A DNA stretch of 64,000 bases from Gracilibacillus dipsosauri (lineage in GTDB: Bacteria; Bacillota; Bacilli; Bacillales; Amphibacillaceae), in contig NZ_QGTD01000008.1 of assembly GCF_003176895.1 (NCBI RefSeq), positions 124,001-188,000 of the forward strand, given 5' to 3'. Of this stretch, positions 63,936 through 64,000 are shown one piece after another; positions within the stretch are counted from its first letter, which is position 1, and every line of letters begins with the position of its first letter. The notes beneath the pieces are model-generated. The model saw nothing but the letters and a program-made list of their open reading frames with translations. It was not told the DNA's origin and did no database searches. A program made the position numbers and the translations under genes.

Positions 63936-64000
63936 ATGAAGATTGATGATTTTGATTTTGAATTACCAGAAAAGTTGATTGCACAAACACCATTAAAAGA
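63936..64000 (+). CDS. queA: S-adenosylmethionine:tRNA ribosyltransferase-isomerase (partial)
   Basis: The ATG at 63936 (AAGAGGAG upstream) begins MKIDDFDFELPEKLIAQTPL, the typical QueA start; the gene runs off the window. It makes epoxyqueuosine in tRNA. Position after ruvB matches B. subtilis. Confidence 0.92.
   Translation, partial: MKIDDFDFELPEKLIAQTPLK

Overview
The window is low-GC, endospore-forming Bacillota DNA. It carries spo0B, spoIVFA/FB, bofC and safA in a mreBCD-minCD to ruvAB-queA order typical of Bacillaceae. An RNase E/G homologue between spoIVFB and rplU suggests an Oceanobacillus/Virgibacillus/Gracilibacillus-type genus; that genus call is inference.

Bases 1 to about 38,850 are the right-hand 38 kb of a tailed-phage (siphovirus) prophage; its left end and integrase lie outside the window. 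From left to right: an early region (DUF2303-like protein, Rha-type antirepressor, DnaD-like replication protein containing 12-bp iterons, HNH nuclease, two DNA methyltransferases, SSB, a sigma factor, dUTPase, ArpU-type late activator); two cargo units (unknown coiled-coil protein; TIR protein); HNH nuclease, possible cos region, terminase, portal, ClpP-like protease, HK97-type capsid, neck and tail genes, a glycosyltransferase, gpG/gpGT with a -1 frameshift site, tape measure, Dit and Tal; a third cargo unit (Ntn-hydrolase); XhlA-like protein, holin and endolysin; an IS3-family element; and a right arm with two small-peptide/HTH modules, a HipA-like kinase plus DUF3037 pair, and an SOS-controlled YolD operon.

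Bases 38,850 to 41,119 are the remains of radC. The prophage has removed its 5' part. A 2,036-nt group II intron splits the JAMM motif exactly between the Gly and Asp codons of HNHPSG/DP. The intron RNA looks intact (IBS/EBS pairings, domain V, bulged A), but its protein has lost the reverse transcriptase catalytic residues and kept the maturase domain.

Bases 41,320 to 64,000 are core chromosome: cell shape and division (mreBCD, minCD), the spoIVF protease pair, rng, rplU-prp-rpmA with an L21 leader, spo0B-obg-pheB-pheA, the NAD operon (nadR, nadS, nadB, nadC, nadA), safA, yebC, bofC, ruvAB, a DUF2905 gene and the start of queA.

The most notable signals are: (1) Thr/Ser-rich C-terminal tails on three virion proteins with a glycosyltransferase gene in the same operon, suggesting a phage virion O-glycosylation system; (2) three prophage cargo genes each behind a near-identical promoter matching the sigma-H consensus and each closed by its own terminator; (3) a MatK-like, RT-dead bacterial intron maturase in a radC gene also invaded by a prophage; (4) two parallel operator/small membrane peptide/HTH modules.
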